From Prorocentrum cordatum (taxonomy: Eukaryota; Sar; Dinophyceae; Prorocentrales; Prorocentraceae): a stretch of 64,000 nucleotides of DNA. Positions 1-12,349 of this stretch are shown here, piece after piece; position 1 is the stretch's first letter; each line of letters opens with the position of its first letter. The notes under the pieces are model-generated. The model saw only the letters and a program-made list of their open reading frames with translations. It had not been told where the DNA came from and searched no databases. Made by a program: the position numbers and the translations under genes. Location: assembly GCA_963575745.1 (NCBI GenBank), contig CAUYUJ010018469.1:111501-175500 (forward strand), read 5' to 3'.

Positions 1-305
1 CTGGCCCACCCGGCCCGGGTGGACAATGTGACAACCTGGCGTCGGTTTGTCGAAGATTATGAAAGATTTGAAAATTCGTTGTCGGAACCGCTATTTTTGT
101 AACGTGGATTGGGTTGTGCCGCGCTCGCCTGTTAAATCCTCAGGTCCGTAGCTGTAATGTTACTGTCAAAAAACGTTGAGGAACCGCTGGCCGTCGGATT
201 ATTTTTCCAAAATGATAATGATCTCGTGCATTTGACAACATCTTCAAGCAAGATACAGCATTTCAGTATTTATCTGCACATGTAGTAGGTTATGGCGCGC
301 TGTTC
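1..305. repeat. Direct duplicate, copy 1 (partner at 4446-4752)
   Basis: About 97% identical by eye to 4446-4752 in the same orientation, with only a few substitutions and one T-run length change. Both copies begin with the CTGGCCCACCCGGCCC segment and stop matching after CGCGCTGTTC. The high identity against the much more diverged surroundings implies a recent duplication. No credible ORF. Confidence 0.9.
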
Positions 306-672
306 CATTCCGGCGCGGGGTGGAGCCAGTTGGTCGACCGGACGTTGAGAGACAATGTGGTGACCTCGGGTCGGTTTTCCTAAGATTTGAAAGATATTTG
401 ACCATTCATTTTGAGAAACCAGATTTTTCGCACCTGTAGTGGGTTATGCCGCGTCTGCCAGTCAAACTCTTAGGTCCGTCGGTGCAGTATCACTTGCAAA
501 ACACTTGGAGGAACCGAGGTTGGATAAAAACAGAAAAACCTGATTTTCGACTTTTCTTGTCTCTCGCTCCAGAAGCTTTCTTCATGTGTTCCGACGATCG
601 CCGTGCAAGAAAAGAGCTCTATGAGGTTCCCGGCGGTACCTAGTTGATGGCTTACCGCCGGTTCCAAGTTCC
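306..672. repeat. Hairpin-module repeat family
   Basis: Carries the two signatures of this family: an AATTCCGGCGCGGGGTGGAG-like segment with TTGG-TCGACC, and AAGAGCTCTATGAGGTTCCC followed by GGCGGTA...TTACCGCC, an inverted repeat able to form a hairpin. The same order recurs near 1810-2170, 2860-2960, 10390-11060 and elsewhere. Short ORFs here have no recognisable domain and I treat them as chance. Confidence 0.75.
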
Positions 673-1690
673 GGGGCGCTGGAGAGCTAGTTGGCAAGAA
701 AAATCTCGACGGACCTTTTGGTAACTTTTGGTCGGTTGAAAATTTTGTTCTCGAAATTCAACCATTCGTTTGATCTCTAGTTTTTTTCCCGTGATCTTCG
801 ATCTTATTCCCGCTCGCCATCTTGATCTCAGCTCGATCAGGTACCTTGTGCTGCCAAAAAGCGTCCAGGCGGGATCGGCCGTTTCGAGTCATCTTGATGC
901 GCGCTCTCGGTATATTGGACTTATCTCGAGATACAGGACAGCTACAGCACACCTTATCGATCCAGAATGATCAGGCGCGTTTGTCTGTTGCATCTAGAGG
1001 TCTGAACTCGGTCGGCTACTCGAGCTAGGTCCGCAAAACTATTCGTATTATTCGAGTCATCGTGTCAGGCGCTCTCGGTTCTCTGTACTCAACTCGAGCT
1101 ATATGACAGCTACAGAGCTGATACTTACAGACACCGATTTTCATCATCAGTCGCGTTCGTCTGTTTAATCCAGAGCTCTGAACTCGGTCTGGGCAGGATC
1201 TAGAATCGCGAAACTATTCGTATTGTTCGAGTCATCTTGAGAGGTGCTGTCGGTTTTCTGTACTTAACTCGGGCTGTAGGGGGGCTACAGTGCTGGTAGT
1301 CACAGGAATCGATTTGGAGACATCAGGCGCGTCCGCCTGTCGAATCCAGAGCTCGGAACTCGGTCTGCTGCCCGAGCTAGATCCGCGAAACTATTCGTAT
1401 TGTTCGAGTCATCCTGAGAGGTGCTGTCAGTTTTCTGCACTTAACTCAGGCGCTAGGGGGCTGCAGGGCTGGTAATCACAGGAACCGATTCGAAGACATC
1501 AGATGCGTGCGGATGTCGCATTCAGAGGTCTGAACTTGGTCTGATACTCGAGCTAGGTTTGCCAAACTATTCGTATTGTTCGAGTCATCTTGAGAGGTGC
1601 TGTCGATTTACGCGCGTAACTCGGGCTGTAGGAGAGCTACAGAGCTCGTGCAGAAGACAATCCAGAAGCATCGGGGGCCAGAGGAATTCT
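673..1690 (+). repeat. 177 bp satellite array A (forward)
   Basis: Starts with a boundary segment (TTCCGGGGCGCTGGAGAGC ... TTATTCCCGCTCGCCATC) and continues as degenerate tandem monomers. The anchor ATTCGTATTGTTCGAGTCAT recurs at about 1216, 1393 and 1569, a spacing of 176-177 bp. Each monomer also holds a TTTTCTGTACTTAACTCG box and an AACTCGGTCTGCTACTCGAG box. Confidence 0.85.
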
Positions 1691-2289
1691 GGCGCGGGGT
1701 GGAGCTAGTTGGACCACCCGGCCCGGGCGGACAAAGTGACAACTTTTGGGTAGTTTTGCGAATATTTCAAAGATGTTTACCTCGTAGAGCTCTTCGGTAT
1801 CGATGAGCTAGAGGAATTCCGGCGCGGGGCGGAGCTAGTTGGTCGACCCGACCAGAAAAGAAGATGTGGTGACCTTGGGTCCGTTTTGCAAAGATTTGAA
1901 AGATATTTGACAGGTCATTTTGAGGAAACAGATTTTTCGCACCTGTAGACGACTATCAGAGCCTCTGCGTCTTGATATGAGCTCTATAGGCACACTTTTA
2001 CTGTTAAAACACTTGGCGGAACCAACTTGTCGATATGAAACAAAAATAAGTTTGACTTTTTGGAGGAATGCCTCCCGTAAGCTCTCTCTTTCGTTTCTGA
2101 GCACTCTTACGGGCAAGGAGCTCTACGAGGTTCCCGGCGGTGACCAGGTTGACGGTTCACCGCCGGCGCCAGTTGGCCGACCCGACCAAAAGAGACAATG
2201 TGACAACCTTGGGTCGGTTTTGCTTTGATTTGAAAGATATTGGACAATTCATTTTCAGCAGCAATATTACTATCAAGAGACTTGCTGGA
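1691..2289. repeat. Hairpin-module repeat family
   Basis: Two GAATTCYGGCGCGG-GGAGCTAGTTGG segments and one full hairpin (GGCGGTGACC...GGTTCACCGCC near 2129-2165). Nothing looks coding. Confidence 0.7.
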
Positions 2290-2860
2290 ACCAACTGCGT
2301 TCCGAGTCATCTTGACACGCGTTCACGGTTTTCTGTACTTAACTCGAGATTCCGAGAGCTACAGAGCTGATACTTACAGAAACCGATTCAGGATGATCAG
2401 GCGCGTTCGCCTGTTCCATCTGGAGGCCTGAACTCGGCCTGCTACTCGTACTAGGTCTGTAAAACTATTTGTGTTATTGGAGTCATCTTGACCAGTGATG
2501 TCAGTTTTCTGTACTGAACTCAAGATTCAGAGAAGCTACATAGCTGCTGCGCTCATAAACCGATTCATTAACACCAGGCGCTTGCGTCTGTTGCACCGAG
2601 AGGCCTGAACTCGTTCTGCTACTCGAGCTATGTCCACAACACTATTCGTATTTCTCAAGTTCTCTTTAGAGGCGCTGTCGGTATTCTGCACTTAACTCTA
2701 GCTGTAGCACAGCTACAGAGCTGGTACGCACAGAAACCGATACAGAATCATGAAGGGCGTTTGGCTGAAGCGTCTAGAGCTCTGAACAGAGTCTGCTCTC
2801 TCGAGCTAAGTCTGCAAAGCTATTTATATGCGATCGATTTTTTAGAGTTTTGGCTCTCGC
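2290..2860 (+). repeat. 177 bp satellite, short forward array
   Basis: About three diverged monomers sharing the TTCTGTACTTAACTCGAG and CTGAACTCGGTCTGCTACTC boxes of array A, but less well conserved. It passes directly into a hairpin module. Confidence 0.75.
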
Positions 2861-3224
2861 TTAAGCTTGCTTCACGTGTTCCGAGAAGCTGGGCAAGAAA
2901 AGAGCTTTACGAGATCCCCGGCGGTAACCAGGTTGACGGTTTACCGCCGGCGCCCAGTGAGCATTTATTTTGAGAGAGCAGATTTTTCGCACCTGTGGGC
3001 GACTATGAGGGCCTCTGGTCTTAATATGAGCTCTCTAGGTGCAGTTTTACTATCAAAAGACTTGGCGGAACCAACTTCATGTCGACATGAAAACAATCAC
3101 GTTTTCTCTTTTTCGAGAAATGCCAGAAGCCCTCTCTTTTGATGCTGAGCACTCTTACGCGTGCAAGGAGCTCCACGAGGTTCCGGCGGTGACCAGGTTG
3201 ACGGTTCACCGCCGGCGCCAGTGT
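2861..3224. repeat. Two hairpin modules
   Basis: Inverted repeats at about 2917-2953 (GGCGGTAACC / GGTTTACCGCC) and 3183-3215 (GGCGGTGACC / GGTTCACCGCC), each preceded by the AAGGAGCTC-ACGAG end. They are separated by a diverged GCACCTGT...GTCTTAATATGAGCTC spacer that recurs in other modules. Confidence 0.75.
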
Positions 3225-4330
3225 CAAAAAAATGGTAGAGAACGAATAGTTTTTCAGCCCGAGCGATTTCAAACCTCTTGATGCAACAGCCGAACGCCCC
3301 TGATACTTCTGGATCGTTTTCTGTGCGTACCAGCTTGTAGCTCTCCTACAGCCTGAGTTCAATACAGAAAAGGGACAACGTCTGCCAAGGAAATTTAAAG
3401 AATACGAATAGTTTTGGGGACCTAGCCCGAGTAGCAAACCCAGTTCAGACCTCTGGATGCAAAAGACGAACGCGCACAATGATTTCGAATCAGTTTCTGC
3501 AAGTATTAATGTAGCTCTTTTACAGTCCGAGTTACTTGCAAAAATCGACAGGGTCTCTCAATATGACTCGAACAATACGACTAGTTTCGTGAATCTAGCT
3601 CGGGTAGCAGACCAAGTTCAGACTTCTGAATGCGACAGGCGGGCGAGTCTGATGTCTCCGAATCGATTCCTGTGATTATCCGCCCTGTAGCCCCCCTACA
3701 GCCCGAGTTAAGTGCAGCAAATTGACAGCACCTCTCAAGATGACTCGAACAATACGAATAGGTTCGCGAATCTAGCTCGAGCAGCAGACCGGGTTCAGAC
3801 CTCTGCATGCGACAGGCGGACACGCCTGATGTCTCCGATTCGCTTCCTGTGATTATCAGCCCTGCAGCCGCCCTACAGCCCGAGTTAAGTGCAGAAAACC
3901 GACAGCACCTCTCAAACTGACTCGACCAGTACAAATAATTTCGCAGACCTGGCTCGGGCAGCAGACCGAGTTCAGAGCTCTGGCTTCAACAGACAAGCGC
4001 GTCTCATTATTCCGAATCCGTTGGTGTAAGTATCAGCTCTGTAGCTGTCTTGAAGCGCGAGTTAAGTAGAAAAAACCGACAACACCTGTCGAGATGACCC
4101 GAAACGACCGATCCCGCCGCAGTGCTTTTTGGCAGTAGTATCTACCCGATCGACCTGAGATTAAGACGGCGAGCGGGAATAAGATCGAATATCACGGGAA
4201 AAAATATTAGAAGTCTAACGAATGGATGAATTTCGAAAACAAAATTTTCAACCGACAAAACGTCATAAAAAGTCTGTCGATATTTTTCTTACCAACTAGC
4301 TCTCCGGCGCCCCGGAATTACTCTTAAGCT
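3225..4330 (-). repeat. 177 bp satellite array B (inverted)
   Basis: Reverse complement of the array A organisation. The TTTTTCAGCC end is at the left, monomers with CGAGTTAAGTGCAGAAAACC boxes follow, and the GATCCCGCCGCAGTGC / GAGCGGGAATAAGATCGA boundary segment lies at 4100-4200 on the right. Confidence 0.85.
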
Positions 4331-4445
4331 TCCAGCAACTAGCTAAGGGAAGCTCTACGAGTTACTTGCTCCACCCCGCGCCAGAATACCTCATAGAGCT
4401 CTTCGATCGATGAGCAAGAGGAATTCCGGCGCGGGGTGGAGCTAG
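4331..4445. repeat. GGCGCGGGGTGGAGC linker segment
   Basis: Short linker holding facing copies of the CCACCCCGCGCC / GGCGCGGGGTGG segment around 4372-4440, an inverted repeat just left of the duplicated block. Confidence 0.6.
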
Positions 4446-4752
4446 CTGGCCCACCCGGCCCGGGTGGACAATGTGACAACCTGGCGTCGGTTTGTCGAAG
4501 ATGATGAAAGATTTGAAAATTCGTTGTCGGAACCGCTATTTTTGTAACGTGGATTGGGTTGTGCCGCGCTCGCCTGTTAAATCCTCAGGTCCGTAGCTGT
4601 AATGTTACTGTCAAAAAACGTGGAGGAACCGTTGGCCGTAGGATTATTTTTTTCCAAAATGATAATGATCTCGTGCATTTGACAACAGCTTCAAGCAAGA
4701 TACAGTATTTCAGTATTTATCTGCACATGTAGTAGGTTATGACGCGCTGTTC
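4446..4752. repeat. Direct duplicate, copy 2 (partner at 1-305)
   Basis: Second copy of the near-identical ~305 bp block. It differs by isolated substitutions (TTATGAA versus TGATGAA in the GAAGAT context) and one extra T. It ends where the sequence turns into AATGTCTAG. Confidence 0.9.
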
Positions 4753-5180
4753 AATGTCTAGATCTCGAGTTCTAATGTAAACACAAAACTTGATAAAACA
4801 TCAGCATACTACACTGAACTATTATTTTCAATTGTTGTAAGGTCAGTGTTCACTTGAGCTTTATGAATATCGGAACACTATTACGTGACTCGAGAGCTTT
4901 ACGAGGGTCCCGGCGGTAACCTGGTTGACGGTTCACCGCCGGCTCCCAGTTCCTCTAGCTCATCGATAACGAAGAGCTCTACGAGGTATTACTCTTAAGC
5001 TTCCAGCAACTAGCGTAGGGAAGCTCTACGAGTTACTAGCTCCACCTCGCGCAGGAATTCCTCTGACTGGGAGCCGGCGGTAAACCGTCAACCAGGTTAC
5101 CGCCGGGAGCCTCGTAGAGCTCTTTTCTCGTGCGCGGCTGCCCGGTGCACATTCAGGGAGTTTTCTTTTAGATTTCTGTG
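4753..5180. repeat. Hairpin modules, both orientations
   Basis: A forward hairpin near 4909-4945 and an inverted one near 5072-5105 flank AACTAGCTCC/GGAATTCCTC segments. The first ~110 bp (4753-4865) are AT-rich and match nothing else here. Confidence 0.65.
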
Positions 5181-5760
5181 GGGAAGAGCTCTCAAGCTCA
5201 TCTGCAGCTCGAGTTAAGTGGAAACAAATCACCATGAGTTCGAGAAAAAATCGGTCCCATATAAACAGTTTTGCAGGTCTAGCTCAGGTAGCAGACTGTG
5301 TTCAGAGATCTGGATGCTTCAGCCGAACGCCCCTGATGATTGTGGATCAGTTTCTGTGCGTACTAGCTCTGCAACTCGACAGCTTCAGTTCAGTACAGAA
5401 GACCGACAGCGCCTGCAAAGAGACCTTGAAGAGCACGAATAATTTTGTGTACCTAGCTCGGGTAGCAGACCGAGTTCAGATCGATCGATGCAACAGACGC
5501 ACGCGTCTAATGATACAGAATCCTCTTATGTGCTTACCAGCTCTGTGGCTATTCTGAATCGTATAGAAAACCGACAGTACTCGTCAAAATCACTCGAAAA
5601 ATACGAATAAGTTTGCGGATCCAGCTCGAGCAGCAGACCGAGTTCAGAGCTCTAGATGGGACAGACAAACGCGCCTCATTATTTCCAATCGGTTTCTGTA
5701 AGTGTCAGCTCTGTAACTGTCTAAATCTCGAGATAAGTACAGAGAACCGTCGATGCGTGT
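5181..5760 (-). repeat. 177 bp satellite array (inverted, three monomers)
   Basis: Monomers run on the minus strand with TAGCTCRGGTAGCAGAC boxes near 5280, 5457 and 5625, spaced by roughly 170-177 bp. Confidence 0.8.
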
Positions 5761-6156
5761 CGAAACGGCCGTCGGTTCCAGCAAGTGTTTTGATAGTACT
5801 ATTGCAGCTACGGACCTGAGAATTTGACTGGCAGCCGCGACATAACCCACTACACATGAGAAAAATACCGGTTCTCAAAACGAATTTTCAAATTTTGCAC
5901 AAAGATTGAAAATCGACCCAAAGTTAACACATTGTCTCTTAAGGTCGGGTCGGCCAACTAGCTCCGGCCTGCGCCCGAATTCCTCTTAGCTCATCTTGCC
6001 GAAGAGCTCTACGAGGTACTCATCGATGTCGAAGGGCTCTACGAGGTATTGTCAAACTGGCCCCGGCGGTGAACGGTGAACCGTCAACCTGGTCACCGCC
6101 GGGGGCCTCGAAGATCTCCCTGCACGCGTAACAGTGCTACAAATTGAAGCAGAAGC
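5761..6156. repeat. Hairpin-module repeat family (inverted)
   Basis: Contains an inverted module: CGGTGAACCGTCAACCTGGTCACCGCCG near 6065-6105. The AAAACGAATTTTCAAAT and CCGACCCAAAGTT-ACACATTGTC segments here recur, reverse complemented, throughout the first 11 kb. Confidence 0.7.
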
Positions 6157-7480
6157 TTCTTGGAGTACTCGTAGAGCTTCCCTAAGCTAGTTGCTGAAAG
6201 CTTAAGAGTAATTCCAGGGCGCTGGAGAGCTAGTTGGCAAGAAAAATAACTCGTATAGCTTCCCTTAGCAAGTTGTTGCTGGAAGCTTAAGAGTAATTCC
6301 GGGGCGCTGGAGAGCTAGCTGGCAAGAAAAATCTCGACGGACCTTTTGGTGACTTTTGGCCGGTTGAAAATTTTGTCCTCGAAATTCCTCAATTCGTTTG
6401 AGCTCCAGTATTTTTTCCCGTGATATTCGATCTTATTCCCGCTCGCCATCTTGATCTCAGCTCGATCGGGTACCTTTTACTGCCAAAAAGCACACGGGCG
6501 GGATCGGCCGTTTCGAGTCATCTTGATACTCGCTCTCGCTATATTGGACTTAACTCGAGATACAGGACAGCTACAGAGCCGGTAAGCACACCTTATCGAT
6601 TTGGAATGATCAGGCGCGTTCGTCTTTTGCATCCAGAGGTCTGAACTCGGTCTGCTAGCTGAGCGAGGTCCGCAAACCCATTCGTATTATTCGAGTCATC
6701 TTGACAGGCGCTCTCGGTTTTCTGTACTTAACTCGAGCTATATAACAGCTACAGAGCTAATACTTACAGAAACGGATTGACAATCATCAGGCGCGCTCGT
6801 CTGTTGCATCCAGCTCTGAAATCGGTCTGCTGCCCGATCTAGAATCGCGAAACTATTCGTATTGTTCGAGAGTCATCTTCAGAGGTGCTGTCGGTTTTCT
6901 GTACTCACCTCAGGCTGTAGGGTGGCTACAGTGCTGGTAGTCACAGGAATCGATTTGGAGACATCAGGCGCGTCCGCCTGTCGAATCCAGAGGTCTGAAC
7001 TCGGTCTGCTGCCCGAACTAGGTCCGCGAAACTATTCGTATTGTTCGAGTTATCCTGAGAGGTGCTGTCGGTTTTCTGCACTTAACTCGGGCTGTAGGGT
7101 GGCTGCAGGGCTGGTAATCACAGGAATCGATTCGGAGACATTAGACGCGTCCGCCTCTCGCATTCAGAGGTCTGAACTCGGTCTGATACTCGAGCTAGGT
7201 TTGCCAAACTGTTCGTATTGTTCGAGTCATCTTGAGCGGTGCTGTCGATTTACGCACGTATCTCGGGCTGTAGGAGAGCTACAGAGCTCGCATAGAAGAC
7301 AATCCAGAAGCATCGGGGGCGTCCGGCTGTTGCATCGAGCGGTCTGAAATCGCTTGGGCTGAAAAACTATTCGTTCTCTGCAATTTTCTTTCGACATTAT
7401 ATGTTGTCAGGAAGCTCTACGAGTCCCCCGGCGGAAAGGAAGGTTGACGGTTTACCGCCGGCGCCCAGTTTACCGCCGGC
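6157..7480 (+). repeat. Composite TIR element C: TIR - boundary - satellite - TIR/hairpin
   Basis: The left end ACTCGTAGAGCTTCCCT occurs twice (6157 and about 6247). After the boundary segment come five satellite monomers (anchors near 6681, 6856, 7035 and 7212, spacing 175-179 bp). The right end is GGAAGCTCTACGAGTCCCC plus the GGCGGTAA/TTACCGCCG hairpin. GGAAGCTCTACGAGT is the reverse complement of the left end, so the unit has terminal inverted repeats. Confidence 0.8.
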
Positions 7481-8748
7481 GCCCAGTCTCGACAGACCTT
7501 TTGCTGACTTTTGATAAGGTCAAAACTTTGTTCTCAAAATTCAAAAATTCGTTGGAGCTCTAATTTTTTATGACCATTAGATCTCATTCCCGCTCGCCAT
7601 CTTGATCTCAGTTCGATTGGGTACCTTTTACTGGCAAAAAGCGTTGCGGCGGGATCGGCCGTTTCGAGTCCTCTTGACACGCGTTGACGGTTTTTTGCAC
7701 TTAACTCGAGGTGTAGATGAGCTACAGAGCTCATAGTTACAGAAAACGATTCCGAATGATGAGGGCGCGTTCGTTAATTGCATCTAGAGGTCTGAATTCG
7801 GTCTGCCGAGCTAGGTCCGCAAAACTGTTTGATAATTCGAGTCATCTTGACAGGTGGTGTCGGTTTTCTGTACTTACATCGGGCTGTAGAAGAGCTAGAG
7901 AGCTGATGTTCACAGAAACGGATTCTTTCCCATCAGGCGCGCCTGTCTCTAGCATCTAGAACTCGGTCTACTACTCGAGCTTGATCGCGAACCTATTCGT
8001 ATTCTGCGAATTTTGTTCGCAGATACTGTCGATTTTCGGCATTTCTAGGAGAGCTACAGAGCTGATGCGTTCAAAATCGTCATGCGCGTTCGTCTGCTGC
8101 ATCCAGAGGTCTGAACTAGGTCTGCTACTCGAGCTAGGTTGCAAAACTATTTGTATTCTTCCAGTCATCTTGAGAGGTGTTGTCGGTTTTCAGAACATAG
8201 CTCGGGCCGTAGAAACGCTTTGGAGCTGGTGCTCACAGAAAACGACTCATAATGATCAGGTGCGCTTGTCTGTTGCGTCGAGAGGTATGGGCGAGGTCTG
8301 CTACTCGAGTCAGGTGCGCTTTCTTTAAACAGGCGCTGTCCGTGTTCTGTACTTAACTCCCGCTTCAGGATAGCTACAGAGCTTGTGCGCACACATAGTC
8401 GATTTAGAATCACAGGCGCGTTCGGCTGAATCATCTAGAGCTCTGAACTCAGTCTGCGACTCGAGCTAGGTCGCAAAACTTTCGTATTGGACCGATTTTC
8501 TTCAAAATGACGGTGCATTTCTTCACCTAACTTGAGAGCTCTTTGGCAAATGAATGAGATGGAAATCATGAGGCGCCGCCTGGATCTGTTCAGCACAACG
8601 ACAGGAAGATAATTGTCAGTCTGCTATCAGCGCGCCGGCTGAAAAAGTATTCGTCCCCTGCTACTTCTTTGGACATAATATACGGAAAGGAAGCTCTACG
8701 AGTCTCCCGGCGGTAAGAAAGGTTGACGGTTTACCGCCGGCGCCCAGT
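7481..8748 (+). repeat. Composite TIR element D
   Basis: Same architecture as the preceding unit and head-to-tail with it. The left TIR is missing and the unit begins at CTCGACAGACCTTTTGC. The right end is complete (GGAAGCTCTACGAGTCTCCC plus hairpin) and directly abuts the left TIR of the next copy. Confidence 0.8.
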
Positions 8749-10222
<1,474 letters not shown>

Positions 10223-11433
10223 CTAACAAAAATCAAATTGACATTTTTGGGTGTCAATACCAGGTCGGTTCCTGGACGTGAACCCATAGTAAAACGTCCT
10301 CGGGAGAGCTGTTCTGAGAACAAAGCTTATATGCGTTTGCTGAGCGCAAAAAAATAGCGTTCTGAAAATGCATTGTCAAATATTTTCAAATACCTCGTAG
10401 AGCTCTTCGTTATTGATGAGCTAGAGGAATTCCGGCGCGGGATGGAGCTAGTTGGTCGACCCGGCAAGAAAGGGCGAAGTGGTGACTGTTGGTCGTTTTT
10501 GCAAAAACATGAAAGATATTTGACCGTTCATTTTGAGGAAGCAGATTTTTACGCCGTGCGTTGGCATATAAATTTTGTTCCCAGAGCAGCTTAGCTCTGT
10601 AGAACCACTCTTACTATTAGTTCACCTCCAGGCACCGACATCATATTGACGCCGAATAATACCTCGTAGAGCTTTTCGGCATCGATGAGCTAGAGGAATT
10701 CCGGCGCGGGGTGGAGCTAGTTGGACCACCCGCCCGAGCGGACAAAGTATTCACTTTTGCTCGGTTTTGCTAAGATGTCGAAGATATTTGACCATTCATT
10801 TTGAGAAACCAGATTTATCGCACCTGTTGTGGGTTATGTCGCGTCTGCCAGTCAAATTCTTAGGTCCGTAGGTGCATTATGACTATCAAAACACTTGGAG
10901 GAACCGACGTTGGATAAAAAGAGAAAAACGTGATTTCGAGTTTTTCGTTTCTCGCCCCAGAAGCTTTCTTCATGTGTTCCGACGATCGCCGTGCAAGAAA
11001 AGAGCTCTACGATATCCCCGGCGGTAAGCAGGTTGGCGGTTTACCGCCGGTTCCCAATGTTAATTTGACATTTTTACCTCTTAGAGCTCTTCCGCTTCGA
11101 TGAGCCAGAGGAATTCCGGCGTGGGGCGGAGCTAGTTGGCAGACCTGACCAGAACGGACAATGTGACAACTTTCGGTCGGTTTTGCTAAGATTTGAAAGA
11201 TATTTGACCATTCATTTTGAGAAAGCAGATTTTTGCGCCAAGCATCGGCATATAAACTTCTCTCTGACAGCAGGTGATCTCTCCTGTAATATTTTATTAA
11301 GAGTTGACTTCCGGAAGCCGAGCCAATACGAACATCAAAAAAATCGAAAATCAAGATTTCAGAAACATCTCAATTTATGACTCTACTTCGATTCTGAGCT
11401 CAGACCGTGTAAGGAGCTCTACGAGGTTCCCGG
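10223..11433. repeat. Hairpin-module repeat family
   Basis: Three GAATTCCGGCG(C/T)GG-GGAGCTAGTTGG segments (about 10430, 10695, 11112), one hairpin near 11020-11055, and shared spacer blocks (TATTTGACCATTCATTTTGAG; CGCCAAGCATCGGCATATAAA). The last module is cut at TTCCCGG by the leader-bearing insertion that follows. Confidence 0.75.
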
Positions 11434-11460
11434 CTCAAGCCATTTGGCTCAAGGCTCAAG
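11434..11460 (+). other. Nested, degraded spliced-leader relic
   Basis: Reads CTCAAG, CCATTTGGCTCAAG, GCTCAAG in succession: the 3' part of DinoSL three times over, the middle one lacking one T of the TTTT run. A relic starting at CCATTT is what is expected when the AG in CCGTAG of an older integrated leader serves as acceptor for a new leader. Such tandem relics are established for recycled dinoflagellate cDNAs. It implies at least two rounds of trans-splicing and retroposition. Confidence 0.85.
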
Positions 11461-11614
11461 CTGCATAGTGCAGAGAGGTGTCCTTTTTTCCTCTTACTGT
11501 ACACGGTGCCTCAGTGTCGGTTTTGCCTGAGTGCCTTTGGATAGTGCGGACAGGGTGATCTGTCGGCATTGAATTGATTAGTTGTTCTTGCGTGCACCTT
11601 CCTTGTGCGGCATC

Positions 11615-12349
11615 ATGACAGCGCAATTTTGTTCCATGAGTTCTGTTTCGACCAGTTGGAAAAGAAAAACAAGGAGAATCAAACTGGCGATTTGTAGACA
11701 AGCTGTATTTAATGTTATGCAGTTTAATGCTCGTGATCCATATTTTGTGGCTGATCCGAATACTTTCCCCGCGTTTGGCTGGTTTGATAGCCTCGATGAT
11801 TGCGCGCGAAACCCATGCCCGTTTCAGGGGAACTCGGAGGAGCAGGTCAGTATATTGTTGACTTCCTTATCGGTGCCAACTGCTGGGCCAACTGATCGTG
11901 GAGAAGCTTTCTCGTCTCAATCGGTTGCGTATTCTCCAGATGTGGTGCAGTCTCCAGATGGTGGGCTGCAGTCGAGACTGGGCTCTGTTTCTTTTGATCC
12001 TGGTTTTCAGAATGAGGGGGCGTTTGAGGAGAAGGAGGGGATGAAGGATACGGAGGTTGCCAAAGTTGCTGCGAATCCGTATTGTGCAGAGATCCATACG
12101 GCCGCTTCAGGATCCCAGGATGTAGGACCCAACCTTGCTGCTGAAGAAGCGTCGCTTGCTTCTCAATCAAATGATGCTGTACTGCACTCAGTTCCTTTGG
12201 ATTATTCTCTGCACTCAGCTCCTTTGGATTATTCTCTGCACTCAGTTCCTCCTGGATTATTCTCGAGTGCAAAAGGGGCGTGGAGGCCCCGAGGCGCTGC
12301 CGTTGGCATCCTCGAAAACCCACGGAGAGTGCGAAGTCGACCAGCGTAA
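11615..12349 (+). CDS. Unrecognised ORF in the retroposed cDNA, part 1
   Basis: Open for 245 codons from the first ATG downstream of the leader relic. The N-terminal half is mixed-composition protein sequence (DPYFVADPNTFPAFGWFD), the middle is acidic and Ser/Gln-rich, and a 27 bp unit is repeated three times at about 12188-12270 (peptide HSVPLDYSL, HSAPLDYSL, HSVPPGLFS). I recognise no domain. The protein sense appears to move to another frame near 12.3 kb, where charged sequence continues (next entry), suggesting a one-base frameshift. Possibly the ORF1 of a LINE relative; this is inference from the shared 5' end only. Confidence 0.45.
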   Translation: MTAQFCSMSSVSTSWKRKTRRIKLAICRQAVFNVMQFNARDPYFVADPNTFPAFGWFDSLDDCARNPCPFQGNSEEQVSILLTSLSVPTAGPTDRGEAFSSQSVAYSPDVVQSPDGGLQSRLGSVSFDPGFQNEGAFEEKEGMKDTEVAKVAANPYCAEIHTAASGSQDVGPNLAAEEASLASQSNDAVLHSVPLDYSLHSAPLDYSLHSVPPGLFSSAKGAWRPRGAAVGILENPRRVRSRPA

